From Phycisphaerales bacterium UBA3190 (GTDB lineage Bacteria; Planctomycetota; Phycisphaerae; Phycisphaerales; UBA1924), in NCBI GenBank assembly GCA_002364005.1, contig DEXG01000004.1, positions 21,357 to 45,690 of the forward strand: a DNA stretch of 24,334 nucleotides, read 5' to 3'. The notes below the pieces were generated by a model. The model had not been told where the DNA came from and made no database searches. It was given only the letters and a program-made list of their open reading frames with translations. A program made the position numbers and the translations under genes. How positions within the stretch are numbered: position 1 is the stretch's first letter; each line of letters begins with the position of its first letter. Below are positions 13,530 through 21,788 of this stretch, one piece after another.

Positions 13530-14585
13530 TTACTGATCGTGGCCTGAGAACTCGGGCAGCTTGTGCCCCGCGTCCTTGAGTGTCTTCTCGCGTGAGGCGA
13601 GTTCCAGATCGTGCTCGACCATCATCTGGGCGAGTTCTTCGACGGTCGTCTCGGGTTCCCAGCCAAGCTTTTCCTTGGCCTTGGTCGCGTCGCCGAGCAG
13701 CAGGTCGACCTCGGCGGGGCGGAGGTAGCGTGGGTCGAACTCGACATGGTCGTCGAAGTTGAGCCCGGCGGCGTTGAACGCCATCTCGGCGAACTCACGC
13801 ACGCTGATCGTGCGCCCGGTCGCGACGACATAATCGTCGGCTTGCTCCTGCTGGAGCATCATCCACATCATCTTGACATAGTCGCCGGCAAAGCCCCAGT
13901 CGCGCTTCGAGTCGAGGTTGCCTAAGAACACCTTGTCCTGGAGCCCCAGCTTGATGCGACCGACGGCACGGGTGATCTTGCGGGTGACGAAGGTTTCGCC
14001 GCGGCGCGGTGATTCGTGGTTGAAGAGGATGCCGCAGGACGCGTGCATGCCGTAGGACTCGCGGAAGTTGACCGTTGCCCAGTGGGCCATGACCTTGGCA
14101 CATGAGTATGGTGAACGAGGCCAGAATGGTGTGGTTTCCTTCTGCGGGGTCTCGAGCACCTTGCCGAACATTTCCGAGGAGCTGGCCTGGTAGTAGCGGA
14201 CCTGCTGTCCGGATTTTTCCTGGAAGTCGCGGCAGGCCTCGAGCAGGCGCATCGCACCCATGCCGACGGAGTCGGCGGTGTAGATGGGCATGTCGAAGGA
14301 CACACGCACATGCGACTGGGCACCGAGGTTGTAGACCTCGTGAGGCATGGTCTCTTCGATGATCTTGTTGATGTTGTTGGCGTCGCACAGGTCCCCGTAG
14401 TGGAGCTTGAGCTTGGGCGCGGGGTTGTGGGGGTCCTGGTAGATGTGGTCGATGCGTTCGGTGTTGAACGACGATGCGCGTCGAATCATCCCGTGCACCT
14501 CGTACCCCTTGCTGAGCAGGAACTCCGCGAGGTATGAGCCGTCCTGTCCAGTGATGCCTGTGATGAGTGCGCGTTTGTCGCTCAT
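13530..14585 (-). CDS. gmd: GDP-mannose 4,6-dehydratase
   Basis: A 351-residue extended SDR enzyme that converts GDP-D-mannose to GDP-4-keto-6-deoxy-D-mannose, the first step to GDP-L-fucose and related 6-deoxyhexoses. The NAD(P)-binding motif is TGITGQDGSYLAE (9-21). RRASSFNTERIDHIY is typical of Gmd. The catalytic residues are Glu138 in ASSSEMFGK, and Tyr160 and Lys164 in SPYSCAKVMAHW. NHESPRRGETFVTRK is a further family signature. Length is normal for the family. The ATG at 14585 follows GGGAG. The partner enzyme fcl is on the same strand 2.8 kb further on, with two + strand genes in between. The neighbour upstream on - is the GT-C-like membrane protein, 203 nt away. Confidence 0.97.
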   Translation of the reverse strand: MSDKRALITGITGQDGSYLAEFLLSKGYEVHGMIRRASSFNTERIDHIYQDPHNPAPKLKLHYGDLCDANNINKIIEETMPHEVYNLGAQSHVRVSFDMPIYTADSVGMGAMRLLEACRDFQEKSGQQVRYYQASSSEMFGKVLETPQKETTPFWPRSPYSCAKVMAHWATVNFRESYGMHASCGILFNHESPRRGETFVTRKITRAVGRIKLGLQDKVFLGNLDSKRDWGFAGDYVKMMWMMLQQEQADDYVVATGRTISVREFAEMAFNAAGLNFDDHVEFDPRYLRPAEVDLLLGDATKAKEKLGWEPETTVEELAQMMVEHDLELASREKTLKDAGHKLPEFSGHDQ

Positions 14586-14788
14586 GTGCGTATATCTCCC
14601 GCCGGGTCCATCGTGCTCGCCCCGCATAACCAGATCGGGACGAAGCCGAAGCCGGGCGTGTATTGATTGTTGTTGCATCGGCGAGCAAAGCCAGCGCATT
14701 GACCGACAATTGCCCCTCTTGCCCAAGAAGATGGGTCAGTGATGCGATTTGTTCTACGAAACCAACCGTCTGCGGATCGCGCTGGGAG

Positions 14789-16156
14789 TCAATCCGGGCC
14801 GGTTTGGGCCGAATTCGTGCCGGTTTGGATCGGCTTGGCCCCCATGATGCTGCTGAGCGTAATCGCACCCAGCACCACCGAGAGCACGAGTGAGCCGAGC
14901 AACACCCGAACGCGAAGTTGATCGAGGACCATCGAACGGGCGAAGATGAGCACGATCATCATCAGCAGCATGGGCTCGTGGTAGCGTTGCCAGCTGGCGT
15001 GATTGGCTGTCTGCGCCAGGGTAAATGCGACCAGCACACCCAGCCAGATCCAGATGTCACGCTTTGGGGCAAGACTGAGCCAGAGTGTGAGTGAGACGGC
15101 ACCCATAACGGAGCCGAGGATGAAGATCGGGGAGCGATCGGCCAGGGTTGGGAACTTGCCCAGCAGGTTCCACCAGCCCGAGTAGCGCCCTGCTTCGATC
15201 GAATACGAGGAGTGGGGCAGTACGCCCAGCACCAAGCCGACGAATATGGCCAGCAGCACCAATCGCCAATGGTGTGCCCAGAGCGTGCGGAGTTGTGGGA
15301 TCAGCACGGGGGCAAAGAACACACTGAGGATGGCCAGCTGGGTCAGCATGAAGCCCGGGGTTGCCAGGTTTGGTCCTTGGTGTTGATCCTGGAAGCTCGG
15401 AGGCACCAGCCCACCCCATGTGCCGAGGAACCAGATGAGTGCCATGAACGCGGGAATGGTGAAACCCTGGGCCATGATGGTCCGGCCGAGTCGTCGCACG
15501 GGGTCGGTGAAGAAGGTGCGGAGATCGCTGGGAGTCTGGGATTGATCGCCGAGCCAGGCGGCCAACCAGATCACGCCCGCGGCCCAGATGTGCACCTGTC
15601 GTACCCACACCAACGCCAACAGCAGCACACCCGCCAGCGCCCATACTCCCCAGCCCGTTCGCGGGCGAAGCGCCAGCAACAGGACGCCCAGCACGAAGAA
15701 CCAGCCCGCGTTGTCGGGCAGGAGCCAGATGCCGGGGTAGATGACATACATCGATGCGAGCAGCGGGAGCATGAGGACTGCTGATGCCAGTCCCCAGCTT
15801 CGGCTCACGACCCAGCACAACAACCCCAGCAGGGCCAGGGTCCAGATGCTCGCGACGAGCTGGGTCCCCGTGTGGTCGAGTCCTGACCGCACCAGCGGCG
15901 CCAGCAGCAGGTGATACCCCGGCGCGGTTGCGGATGCATAATCGCCCAGATCGGGTGTCGGCCATTCTTGCGCGAACTGATTGATCGCCACCCAGTGGTA
16001 GAGCAGATCGTCCGAAGCGCCACGCCCAGAGAGGTTGCCGGTGAAAATCACGCTCCAGCAGACCAGCATGCAGAGCCCCAGCGTGATCGACAAAGCGATC
16101 AACCTTGCTTTGATCGGCTCGGATCCGGTCCGCAACTCGCTGCTGTGTCTTGGCAT
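14789..16156 (-). CDS. Polytopic membrane protein, probable GT-C type glycosyltransferase
   Basis: A 455-residue protein from ATG 16156 (AGGG 8 nt upstream); an in-frame ATG at 16177 has no ribosome-binding site. About ten to twelve hydrophobic helices are visible. After the first one, a long non-cytoplasmic loop carries ASDDLLYHWVA (Asp49, Asp50, His54) and ends in ATAPGYHLLLAPL. An acidic pair in the first loop is the signature of GT-C enzymes that use lipid-phosphate sugars. The D..H...(Q)...PP/APG.Y layout recalls ALG10-like glucosyltransferases, but I base this on pattern only. It would transfer a sugar outside the cytoplasm, from a polyprenyl-phosphate donor (inference). It is divergent from the UbiA-like gene and upstream of gmd. 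Confidence 0.7.
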   Translation of the reverse strand: MPRHSSELRTGSEPIKARLIALSITLGLCMLVCWSVIFTGNLSGRGASDDLLYHWVAINQFAQEWPTPDLGDYASATAPGYHLLLAPLVRSGLDHTGTQLVASIWTLALLGLLCWVVSRSWGLASAVLMLPLLASMYVIYPGIWLLPDNAGWFFVLGVLLLALRPRTGWGVWALAGVLLLALVWVRQVHIWAAGVIWLAAWLGDQSQTPSDLRTFFTDPVRRLGRTIMAQGFTIPAFMALIWFLGTWGGLVPPSFQDQHQGPNLATPGFMLTQLAILSVFFAPVLIPQLRTLWAHHWRLVLLAIFVGLVLGVLPHSSYSIEAGRYSGWWNLLGKFPTLADRSPIFILGSVMGAVSLTLWLSLAPKRDIWIWLGVLVAFTLAQTANHASWQRYHEPMLLMMIVLIFARSMVLDQLRVRVLLGSLVLSVVLGAITLSSIMGAKPIQTGTNSAQTGPD

Positions 16157-16261
16157 CGTGCACACCCTATCGGCCATCAGGGGGTCTGTGGGGGTGAAAA
16201 TGGCGATATCAAGCCCGATCTGCGTTCACTTGGTGCGAACTCTTGTGCCGATCTGGTCGTT

Positions 16262-17302
16262 ATGACGATGCAGAAAGCATTCATGCAGAACTCGACCTCA
16301 GATAGCACGAACACCACGCCATCGGCACAAACACCGAGTGGCGGTATACTGGTCGGTCTAATTCGATTGATGCGCCTGCATCAGTGGTCCAAGGGCATCT
16401 TCGTCCTGATCGGGCCGCTCTTCGCGTTGTCAGACGGCAAACTGCAGACGATGCCCCGTTCTGAGCTGGCAATCGCTGTTTTTTCGACTTTCTTGGGCTT
16501 CTGTCTGGCCGCTTCGGGCTGCTACATCTTCAATGACATGGCCGATGTCGAGCGTGACAAAGCCCATCCACGCAAATGCAAACGCCCATTGGCCTCGGGA
16601 CAGGTCCCCCTGGGCATCGCTCGCATTTTCGGGATCATGCTGCTGATCATCTCGCTGGCGAGTGTGTTCGGGGTGCCCAGCGAGCTTCGGATCTGGGTTC
16701 TGGGGCTGTTGGTGGTCTATATCGCCAATGTGATGCTCTACTCGGGCGGGCTCAAGCACATCGTGATTGTCGATGTGCTGTGTCTCTCATCGGGGTTTGT
16801 GATCCGAGTACTCGGTGGGTGTGCGGCCGTGGGGATCACCCCATCAACATGGCTGCTCAATGCAACGCTCTTTCTGAGCATGTTCCTGGCCTTTGGCAAG
16901 CGTCTGGGCGAGCGTCGTCACATGGGCAGCGATGAAGCCGCGATGGCCGCCCGGGATGTGCAACAGCACTACACCGACCAGATGCTGCGCATGTTCGTGG
17001 TGGTGACCGGCGTCGCAACTCTATTGACATACATCAGTTATGTGCAGAGTCGCCATGATGACTTTGTGTACACCTTCGCCACCAGACAGGGCAGTCTAGA
17101 CGAGTCGTTCGGATTCAATCTGATGTGGGTCACGGTTGCCCCGGCGACGCTGGCGTTGCTCCGGACGATCACGCTGCTGATGCGTGGTCGCTATGACGAC
17201 CCAACCGAGATCGCGTTGAAGGACAACATGGTGCGTCTTGCGGGGCTGGTGTTTGTGGCCTCAACGGTGATTGTGCTCTGGATTCACCTGAATCCCGCCT
17301 GA
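16262..17302 (+). CDS. UbiA-family prenyltransferase, decaprenyl-phosphate phosphoribosyltransferase-like
   Basis: A 346-residue membrane protein. The first Asp-rich motif NDMADVERDKAHPRKCKRPLASG (Asn91, Asp92, Asp95, Asp99) has the D..DR/DK.HP.K..RP.A.G form of UbiA proteins close to mycobacterial Rv3806c, which moves phosphoribose from PRPP onto decaprenyl phosphate. The second region YSGGLKHIVIVDVLCLSSGFVIRVLGG, then FLAFGKRLGERRH, supports the same subfamily. About nine hydrophobic helices are seen. Its neighbours suggest it makes a polyprenyl-phosphate-linked sugar used as donor by a GT-C enzyme; the GT-C-like gene is divergent, 105 nt away. In-frame ATGs at 16262, 16268 and 16283 have no clear ribosome-binding site, so the start is uncertain within 7 codons. 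Confidence 0.85.
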   Translation: MTMQKAFMQNSTSDSTNTTPSAQTPSGGILVGLIRLMRLHQWSKGIFVLIGPLFALSDGKLQTMPRSELAIAVFSTFLGFCLAASGCYIFNDMADVERDKAHPRKCKRPLASGQVPLGIARIFGIMLLIISLASVFGVPSELRIWVLGLLVVYIANVMLYSGGLKHIVIVDVLCLSSGFVIRVLGGCAAVGITPSTWLLNATLFLSMFLAFGKRLGERRHMGSDEAAMAARDVQQHYTDQMLRMFVVVTGVATLLTYISYVQSRHDDFVYTFATRQGSLDESFGFNLMWVTVAPATLALLRTITLLMRGRYDDPTEIALKDNMVRLAGLVFVASTVIVLWIHLNPA

Positions 17303-17315
17303 TTTCGGCGATTTC

Positions 17316-17552
17316 TTGAATCTTTTCGGTCGTGGTATGGTAATTCTTGCCTACATGGAAGAGCGCATGTTCTGCGCTCCACATGGTCTCGTTCTCGCCT
17401 CTTTTCGGGGAGCGCGACGATAGGGACTCCAAACACATGGTGGGCGACAGCCGCACAACGCGTATGCGGCTGATGTCATTCTTTCAGTACCGGCTCGGTA
17501 TTCAGCGAGCCCGCTGCCGCAGGCGGCTTCATCCAAAGGGAGTTTGTGAAAT
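17316..17552 (+). promoter_or_regulatory. Structured 5' leader of the metalloprotease gene
   Basis: No gene was recognised in the 250 nt before 17553. A possible promoter is TTGAAT (17316-17321) with GGTAAT (17339-17344). The following leader of about 200 nt contains two perfect hairpins: GAGCGCA-TGTTC-TGCGCTC (17361-17379) and CAGCCGCA-9 nt-TGCGGCTG (17448-17472), plus GC-rich text near 17506-17527. Neither hairpin has a T-tract. I do not recognise a known riboswitch class. Confidence 0.4.
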
Positions 17553-20500
17553 ATGAACAGGGATAAAAACAAGCGTGTGCCTCTGCGTACGCTGACGAGC
17601 ATTGCCAGTGCCGTGGTGGGCATCTCGGCGTTGAGCACCGGCTCGGCGTTGGCTCAGGGCCAGTTTGAGGAGCCTCAGACCTCAACACCAACTCCTGAAG
17701 AGAGCATCGACCTGGCGCAGCTTGCCGCGATGGCCGGGCGTGGCGGCGGTGCTCGCAGCGCCAGCAGCAACGACGGGCTGAAGTCATGGAAGGATGTCTC
17801 CGACGGCTTCGAGCGTGTGATCTCGACGGCCGACGGCCAGTCGTTCTACGGCTTGTACATCAACAAGAAGACCAACCAGGTGCTCGCAGAGCTTCCTCGT
17901 GGTTATGAGAAGCAGCATCACTTCTTCGCGATGACCGTCGCGGGTGGCGAGATTTTCGCGGGCTTGCAGTCGGGCGACATCTACACCCGCTGGCAGCGCA
18001 TCGGGAACCGCATGGCCCTGATTCAGCCTCAGATCGCGGTGCGTTCGACGGGCGATCAGGAATCGAAAGACTCGCTGGAGACGGTGTTCACCGATCGCGT
18101 ACTGCTGGATGTTCCGATCGTCTCGACGGGCCCCACAGGTCAGCCGGTGATTGATATGGACGCGCTGCTCGTGGGCAAGGCGGGCAACTTCTTCGGCGGC
18201 TCGGCGCGTGGGCTCAACCCGCAGCTGACCACTGTCGCTTCCATCAAGGCGTTCCCAAGGAATGTCGAGATCGAGTTCGAGGGCCCCGTCGCGGGCGGAA
18301 CGATGAAGAAGTTCCACTACTCGATCTCGCTGATCACCGGCTCGCGTGGCTTCAAGCCCCGCGTGGCTGACCAGCGTGTGGGCTACTTCGTCACGACCTA
18401 TACCGACCTCGGTCAGTACGACGCAGACGAGAAGAGCCGACGACTGATCAACCGCTGGCACATCGAGAAGGCCGACCCGAAGCTCACCATGAGCCCGCCC
18501 AAAGAACCGATCGTGTACTATGTCGAGCACACCGTGCCGATCCGTTACCGGCGCTGGGTCCGTGAGGGCATCGAGCAGTGGAACGACGCGTATCGCAAGA
18601 TCGGGATCGACGGCGCCATCCAGGTCCAGTACCAGGACAAGGCGACCGGTGCCAACATGGACAAGGACCCAGAGGATGTGCGTTACAACTTCATCCGCTG
18701 GATCAGCAATGATGTTTCGACGGCTATTGGCCCGTCACGCGTCAACCCCATGACCGGTGAGATCCTCGACGCTGATGTCGTGCTGACCGACGGCTGGGTG
18801 CGTGTGTTCACCTATCGCTGGGAAGACCTGCTGGGCACGCTGGCGACCGAGGGCTACGCGCCTTCAACGCTGCAGTGGCTCGAAGAGAACCCAAGCTGGG
18901 ATCCGCGCCTGCGTCTGGCGACACCCGAGCAACGCGAGCAGATCATCAGAGAGCGTCACCAGCGTGTGGCTTCGGGGCATGAGAACCACCTCCACGAGCT
19001 GAGCTCGATGGACGGTTTCATCCCCGGCGCCAGCATGATCGGCAACGACGAGTTCGACGGCCTGGGCGGTCGCGCTTCGCAGGTCAACGGCATGTGCATG
19101 GCCGCGACGGGCAAGGCGCTCGATCTGGCCACGATGCGGATGTACCTGAGCATGATCGAGCTGTTCGCGGCTGATCTTGAGATGGTCACTGCCGCGGCCG
19201 AGAGCAACGAGGCCCTTGAGCCGGAGATCGACGAAGAGACGCTTGAGATGATTCGCAAGCAGCTCGAAGAGAACCCGGGCCTGCGTGCGATGATCCCGCC
19301 GGAGTACCTGGCCCTGCTCGAGAAGCAGGACGGGGAGGCCGAGGAGGAAGTCGCTGCTGAGGAACCCGCAGAGGAAACCGAGGCGCCAAGCGCCAAGAAG
19401 AAGGATCAGGGCGACATGATCGACGGCGTGCCCGAGTGGTTCGTCGGCCCGATGCTCGCGGAGCTGGTCGCGCACGAGGTCGGGCACACGCTCGGTCTGC
19501 GTCACAACTTCAAGGGCTCGAGTGCGTACGGACTCGATGAGATCAACTCGGAAGAGATCAAGGGTCAGAAGCCCTGGTCGGCATCCGTGATGGACTACAA
19601 CGGCATCAATATCATGATGCCGGGCTTCGGCACCGAGCAAGGCGACTACTCGTCGTACCACATCGGTCCGTATGACTACTGGGCCATCGAGTATGGCTAT
19701 GGCCCCGAGAAGAACCTTGATAAGGTGCTGTCGCGTGTGTCCGAGCCCGAGCTGGCCTACGGCACCGACGAGGACACCTTTGGTCCCGACCCGCGGGCGC
19801 GTCGCTATGACCTTGCCGAGAACCCACTCGACTACGCCAACAACCAGATGGCGTTGGTCAAGACGATCCGTGAGGGTCTGCTCGAGAAGTTCGTCGACGA
19901 TGGCGATTCATGGTCGCGTGCACGGCGTGGCTACCTCATCTCGCTGAACACCCAGATGCAGTCGCTGTCGATGATGGCCAACTGGATCGGCTCGGCGTAT
20001 GTCTACCGCGACAAGAAGGGTGACCCGGGCAACCGCTCACCCATCGAGGTGGTGCCCGCAGAGCGTCAGCGTGCAGCGGTACAGTTCGTGATCGACAACG
20101 CGTTCATGGACGAGGCCTACGGCATCACCCCCGAGCTGCTCGCCCACACCACGGTCGACAAGTGGTGGGATGATGTCAACTCGGTGATGGCCGATGCCGC
20201 GATGCCGATCCACGATCGCATCATGGGCATGCAGGCCTCGGCGTTGACGATGCTGCTGAACCCGCAGACGGTGCAGCGTGTCTATGACTACGAGATGTTC
20301 GTTCCTGCTGACCAGGACGCGCTGACGCTCGCCGAGCTGATGCAGTCTGTCAGCGAGTCGGTCTGGTCCGAGCTTGGCGAGGATGTGGGCAGCGGTTACA
20401 GCGATCGCAGCCCGATGATTTCCTCGCTGCGTCGCAACCTGCAACGCGAGCATCTCGATCGCCTGATCGACATGACCTTCGCGACACGCGGGTTCAACTC

Positions 20501-20678
20501 GTCGTCCAAGCCGGTGAAGATGCTCGCATCGATGCACCTGCGTCACATCAAGGACGGCGTGGACAAGGTGCTCGGGAGCAAGGACAGCCTTGACTCGTAC
20601 ACCCGTGCACACCTCGAGGAGATCTCGCTGCGAGTCGGCAAGGCCCTCGATGCCAACTACACCTATCAGGACAACTGA
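17553..20678 (+). CDS. Secreted zinc metalloprotease (DUF5117/DUF4953 type)
   Basis: A 1041-residue protein; the ATG at 17553 follows AAAGGGAG. A long signal peptide ends near ALA-Q (about residue 35). The DUF5117-like region (about 100-290) has FYGLYINKKTNQVLAELP, TDRVLLDVPIV and RVGYFVTTYTD. YVEHTVPIRYRRWVREGIEQWNDAY begins the metzincin-like catalytic part. The zinc site is HEVGHTLGLRH (His641, Glu642, His645, His651), with a Met-turn SVMDY (Met680). The substrate-side helix regions and C-terminal DUF4953-like part continue to the end. An acidic, low-complexity insert with Glu/Ala repeats (about 590-625) sits just before the active-site helix. All catalytic residues are intact. It is probably periplasmic or extracellular. 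The biological substrate of these proteases is not established. It is a single-gene unit with a leader and terminator. Confidence 0.92.
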   Translation: MNRDKNKRVPLRTLTSIASAVVGISALSTGSALAQGQFEEPQTSTPTPEESIDLAQLAAMAGRGGGARSASSNDGLKSWKDVSDGFERVISTADGQSFYGLYINKKTNQVLAELPRGYEKQHHFFAMTVAGGEIFAGLQSGDIYTRWQRIGNRMALIQPQIAVRSTGDQESKDSLETVFTDRVLLDVPIVSTGPTGQPVIDMDALLVGKAGNFFGGSARGLNPQLTTVASIKAFPRNVEIEFEGPVAGGTMKKFHYSISLITGSRGFKPRVADQRVGYFVTTYTDLGQYDADEKSRRLINRWHIEKADPKLTMSPPKEPIVYYVEHTVPIRYRRWVREGIEQWNDAYRKIGIDGAIQVQYQDKATGANMDKDPEDVRYNFIRWISNDVSTAIGPSRVNPMTGEILDADVVLTDGWVRVFTYRWEDLLGTLATEGYAPSTLQWLEENPSWDPRLRLATPEQREQIIRERHQRVASGHENHLHELSSMDGFIPGASMIGNDEFDGLGGRASQVNGMCMAATGKALDLATMRMYLSMIELFAADLEMVTAAAESNEALEPEIDEETLEMIRKQLEENPGLRAMIPPEYLALLEKQDGEAEEEVAAEEPAEETEAPSAKKKDQGDMIDGVPEWFVGPMLAELVAHEVGHTLGLRHNFKGSSAYGLDEINSEEIKGQKPWSASVMDYNGINIMMPGFGTEQGDYSSYHIGPYDYWAIEYGYGPEKNLDKVLSRVSEPELAYGTDEDTFGPDPRARRYDLAENPLDYANNQMALVKTIREGLLEKFVDDGDSWSRARRGYLISLNTQMQSLSMMANWIGSAYVYRDKKGDPGNRSPIEVVPAERQRAAVQFVIDNAFMDEAYGITPELLAHTTVDKWWDDVNSVMADAAMPIHDRIMGMQASALTMLLNPQTVQRVYDYEMFVPADQDALTLAELMQSVSESVWSELGEDVGSGYSDRSPMISSLRRNLQREHLDRLIDMTFATRGFNSSSKPVKMLASMHLRHIKDGVDKVLGSKDSLDSYTRAHLEEISLRVGKALDANYTYQDN

Positions 20679-20705
20679 TTCGTGCGTGACAACCAGTGAT
20701 ACCCG

Positions 20706-20737
20706 ACGGGCGGCTCATGAGAGTCGCCCGTTTTTTT
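20706..20737 (+). terminator. Intrinsic terminator after the metalloprotease gene
   Basis: ACGGGCGGCTC and GAGTCGCCCGT form an 11-bp stem (one G-T pair) with an ATGA loop, followed by seven T. Confidence 0.9.
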
Positions 20738-20783
20738 CATCAACACTTGTTCGTTGATGCGCATCGGTTCGATAGTGCTGGGT

Positions 20784-21788
20784 ATGCAAGAAGCACAACG
20801 CAAACCGAGATCGCGATGGGTGGGCCTCGTGCTCTGGGGCGTGCTGCTCCCTTTGGTGCTGCTGGTCGCCCTGGGCTGGATGCTGAGCGACCGGGTCTTC
20901 GTGATCGACATGATGGGCGCGGCCCAGATGCACCTTTGCTGGGGCGTGCTGCTTGTGCTGCTGATCGGGCTCGCGTTGCGACGATGGCGTTTCACGGCAT
21001 GCGTCCTGGTGCTGCTGGGGTGTGCCTTGTACCCGCTGCTCTCGGGCCGAACGCTGATGCTGCCAAAGCCCGAGATCACCCGGGGCGACCGATCTATCCG
21101 GATCGTGAGCGTGAACATCAACCCGGAGAATGAGTCCTGGGACGATGCGCTGTCACGCCTGCTCGAAATCGATGCGGATGTCATCGTGCTCATCGAGGTT
21201 CCCCCGGAGTTGAATCGCTCGATCAAGAACCGTGGCATACTCGACGGCACCGATTTCCCCTACTGGACACAGCGCTATTGGGTCGAGCGTCAGACTTCGC
21301 CGTGCTTTGTTTTGAGCAGATGGCCGATCAAGAAGCTCGACACGGGGGGCGACCCGATCATGAACCAGAACGCATTGCATGTGCTGGTTGATGGGCCGCA
21401 GGGCGCCTTTGTCGTAGGGCTGCTGCACCCGCTCTCACCACGGGGCAACGGCCGATGGACGCTTGGTAACGCCGTCATCGAGATGCAGGCCGATGTCATC
21501 GTGGAAACGATCAAACGCACGAAGCTGCCCATGCTGATCGGCGCAGACCTGAACAGTGCCCCCGCCCAGTACCGCTCGCGCGTGCTGCGAGAGCACGGTC
21601 TTCGTCAGAGCAAGCCGCTGCTGCGCATGGGCGGGAGCTTCCCGACCAATGCGGGTGTTCCGGGTCCGCTTCGCGTGCAAATCGATGATGTCTGGTACGC
21701 TCCGGGCGTGCGTCCGGTCGCGTGGGAATCGATCGAGATCATCGGGAGCGATCACGACGGCGTGTTCGCCGAGTTTATGCTCGACTGA
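20784..21788 (+). CDS. Membrane-anchored endonuclease/exonuclease/phosphatase family protein
   Basis: A 334-residue protein if it starts at ATG 20784 (in-frame ATG at 20757 and TTG at 20754 are alternatives; none has a good ribosome-binding site). Two or three hydrophobic helices (to about residue 95) precede an EEP domain. Its motifs are complete: RIVSVNIN (Asn), VIVLIEVP (Glu), GLLHPLSP (His), LIGADLNSAP (Asp, Asn), QIDDVWYA (Asp) and GSDHDGVFAEF (Asp, His). These metal-dependent enzymes cut phosphodiesters or phosphomonoesters in nucleic acids, lipids or inositol phosphates; the substrate here is unknown. The architecture matches the protein at 10770, which lacks two of these residues. Its stop codon abuts the stop of the convergent flippase gene with no gap (TGATCA, 21786-21791). 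Confidence 0.85.
   Translation: MQEAQRKPRSRWVGLVLWGVLLPLVLLVALGWMLSDRVFVIDMMGAAQMHLCWGVLLVLLIGLALRRWRFTACVLVLLGCALYPLLSGRTLMLPKPEITRGDRSIRIVSVNINPENESWDDALSRLLEIDADVIVLIEVPPELNRSIKNRGILDGTDFPYWTQRYWVERQTSPCFVLSRWPIKKLDTGGDPIMNQNALHVLVDGPQGAFVVGLLHPLSPRGNGRWTLGNAVIEMQADVIVETIKRTKLPMLIGADLNSAPAQYRSRVLREHGLRQSKPLLRMGGSFPTNAGVPGPLRVQIDDVWYAPGVRPVAWESIEIIGSDHDGVFAEFMLD

Noticed and set aside
13795..14868. A 357-codon open frame on - overlapping gmd
   Set aside because: It is a different frame of the same DNA as gmd, whose motifs are complete; the product is rich in Arg, His and Pro with no domain.
15057..16163. A 368-codon open frame on - overlapping the GT-C-like gene
   Set aside because: The other frame has regular membrane helices and conserved loop motifs; this one does not.
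17316..17552. Known riboswitch (for example cobalamin or glycine)
   Set aside because: No conserved box or tandem arrangement of a known class could be recognised; only simple hairpins are seen.
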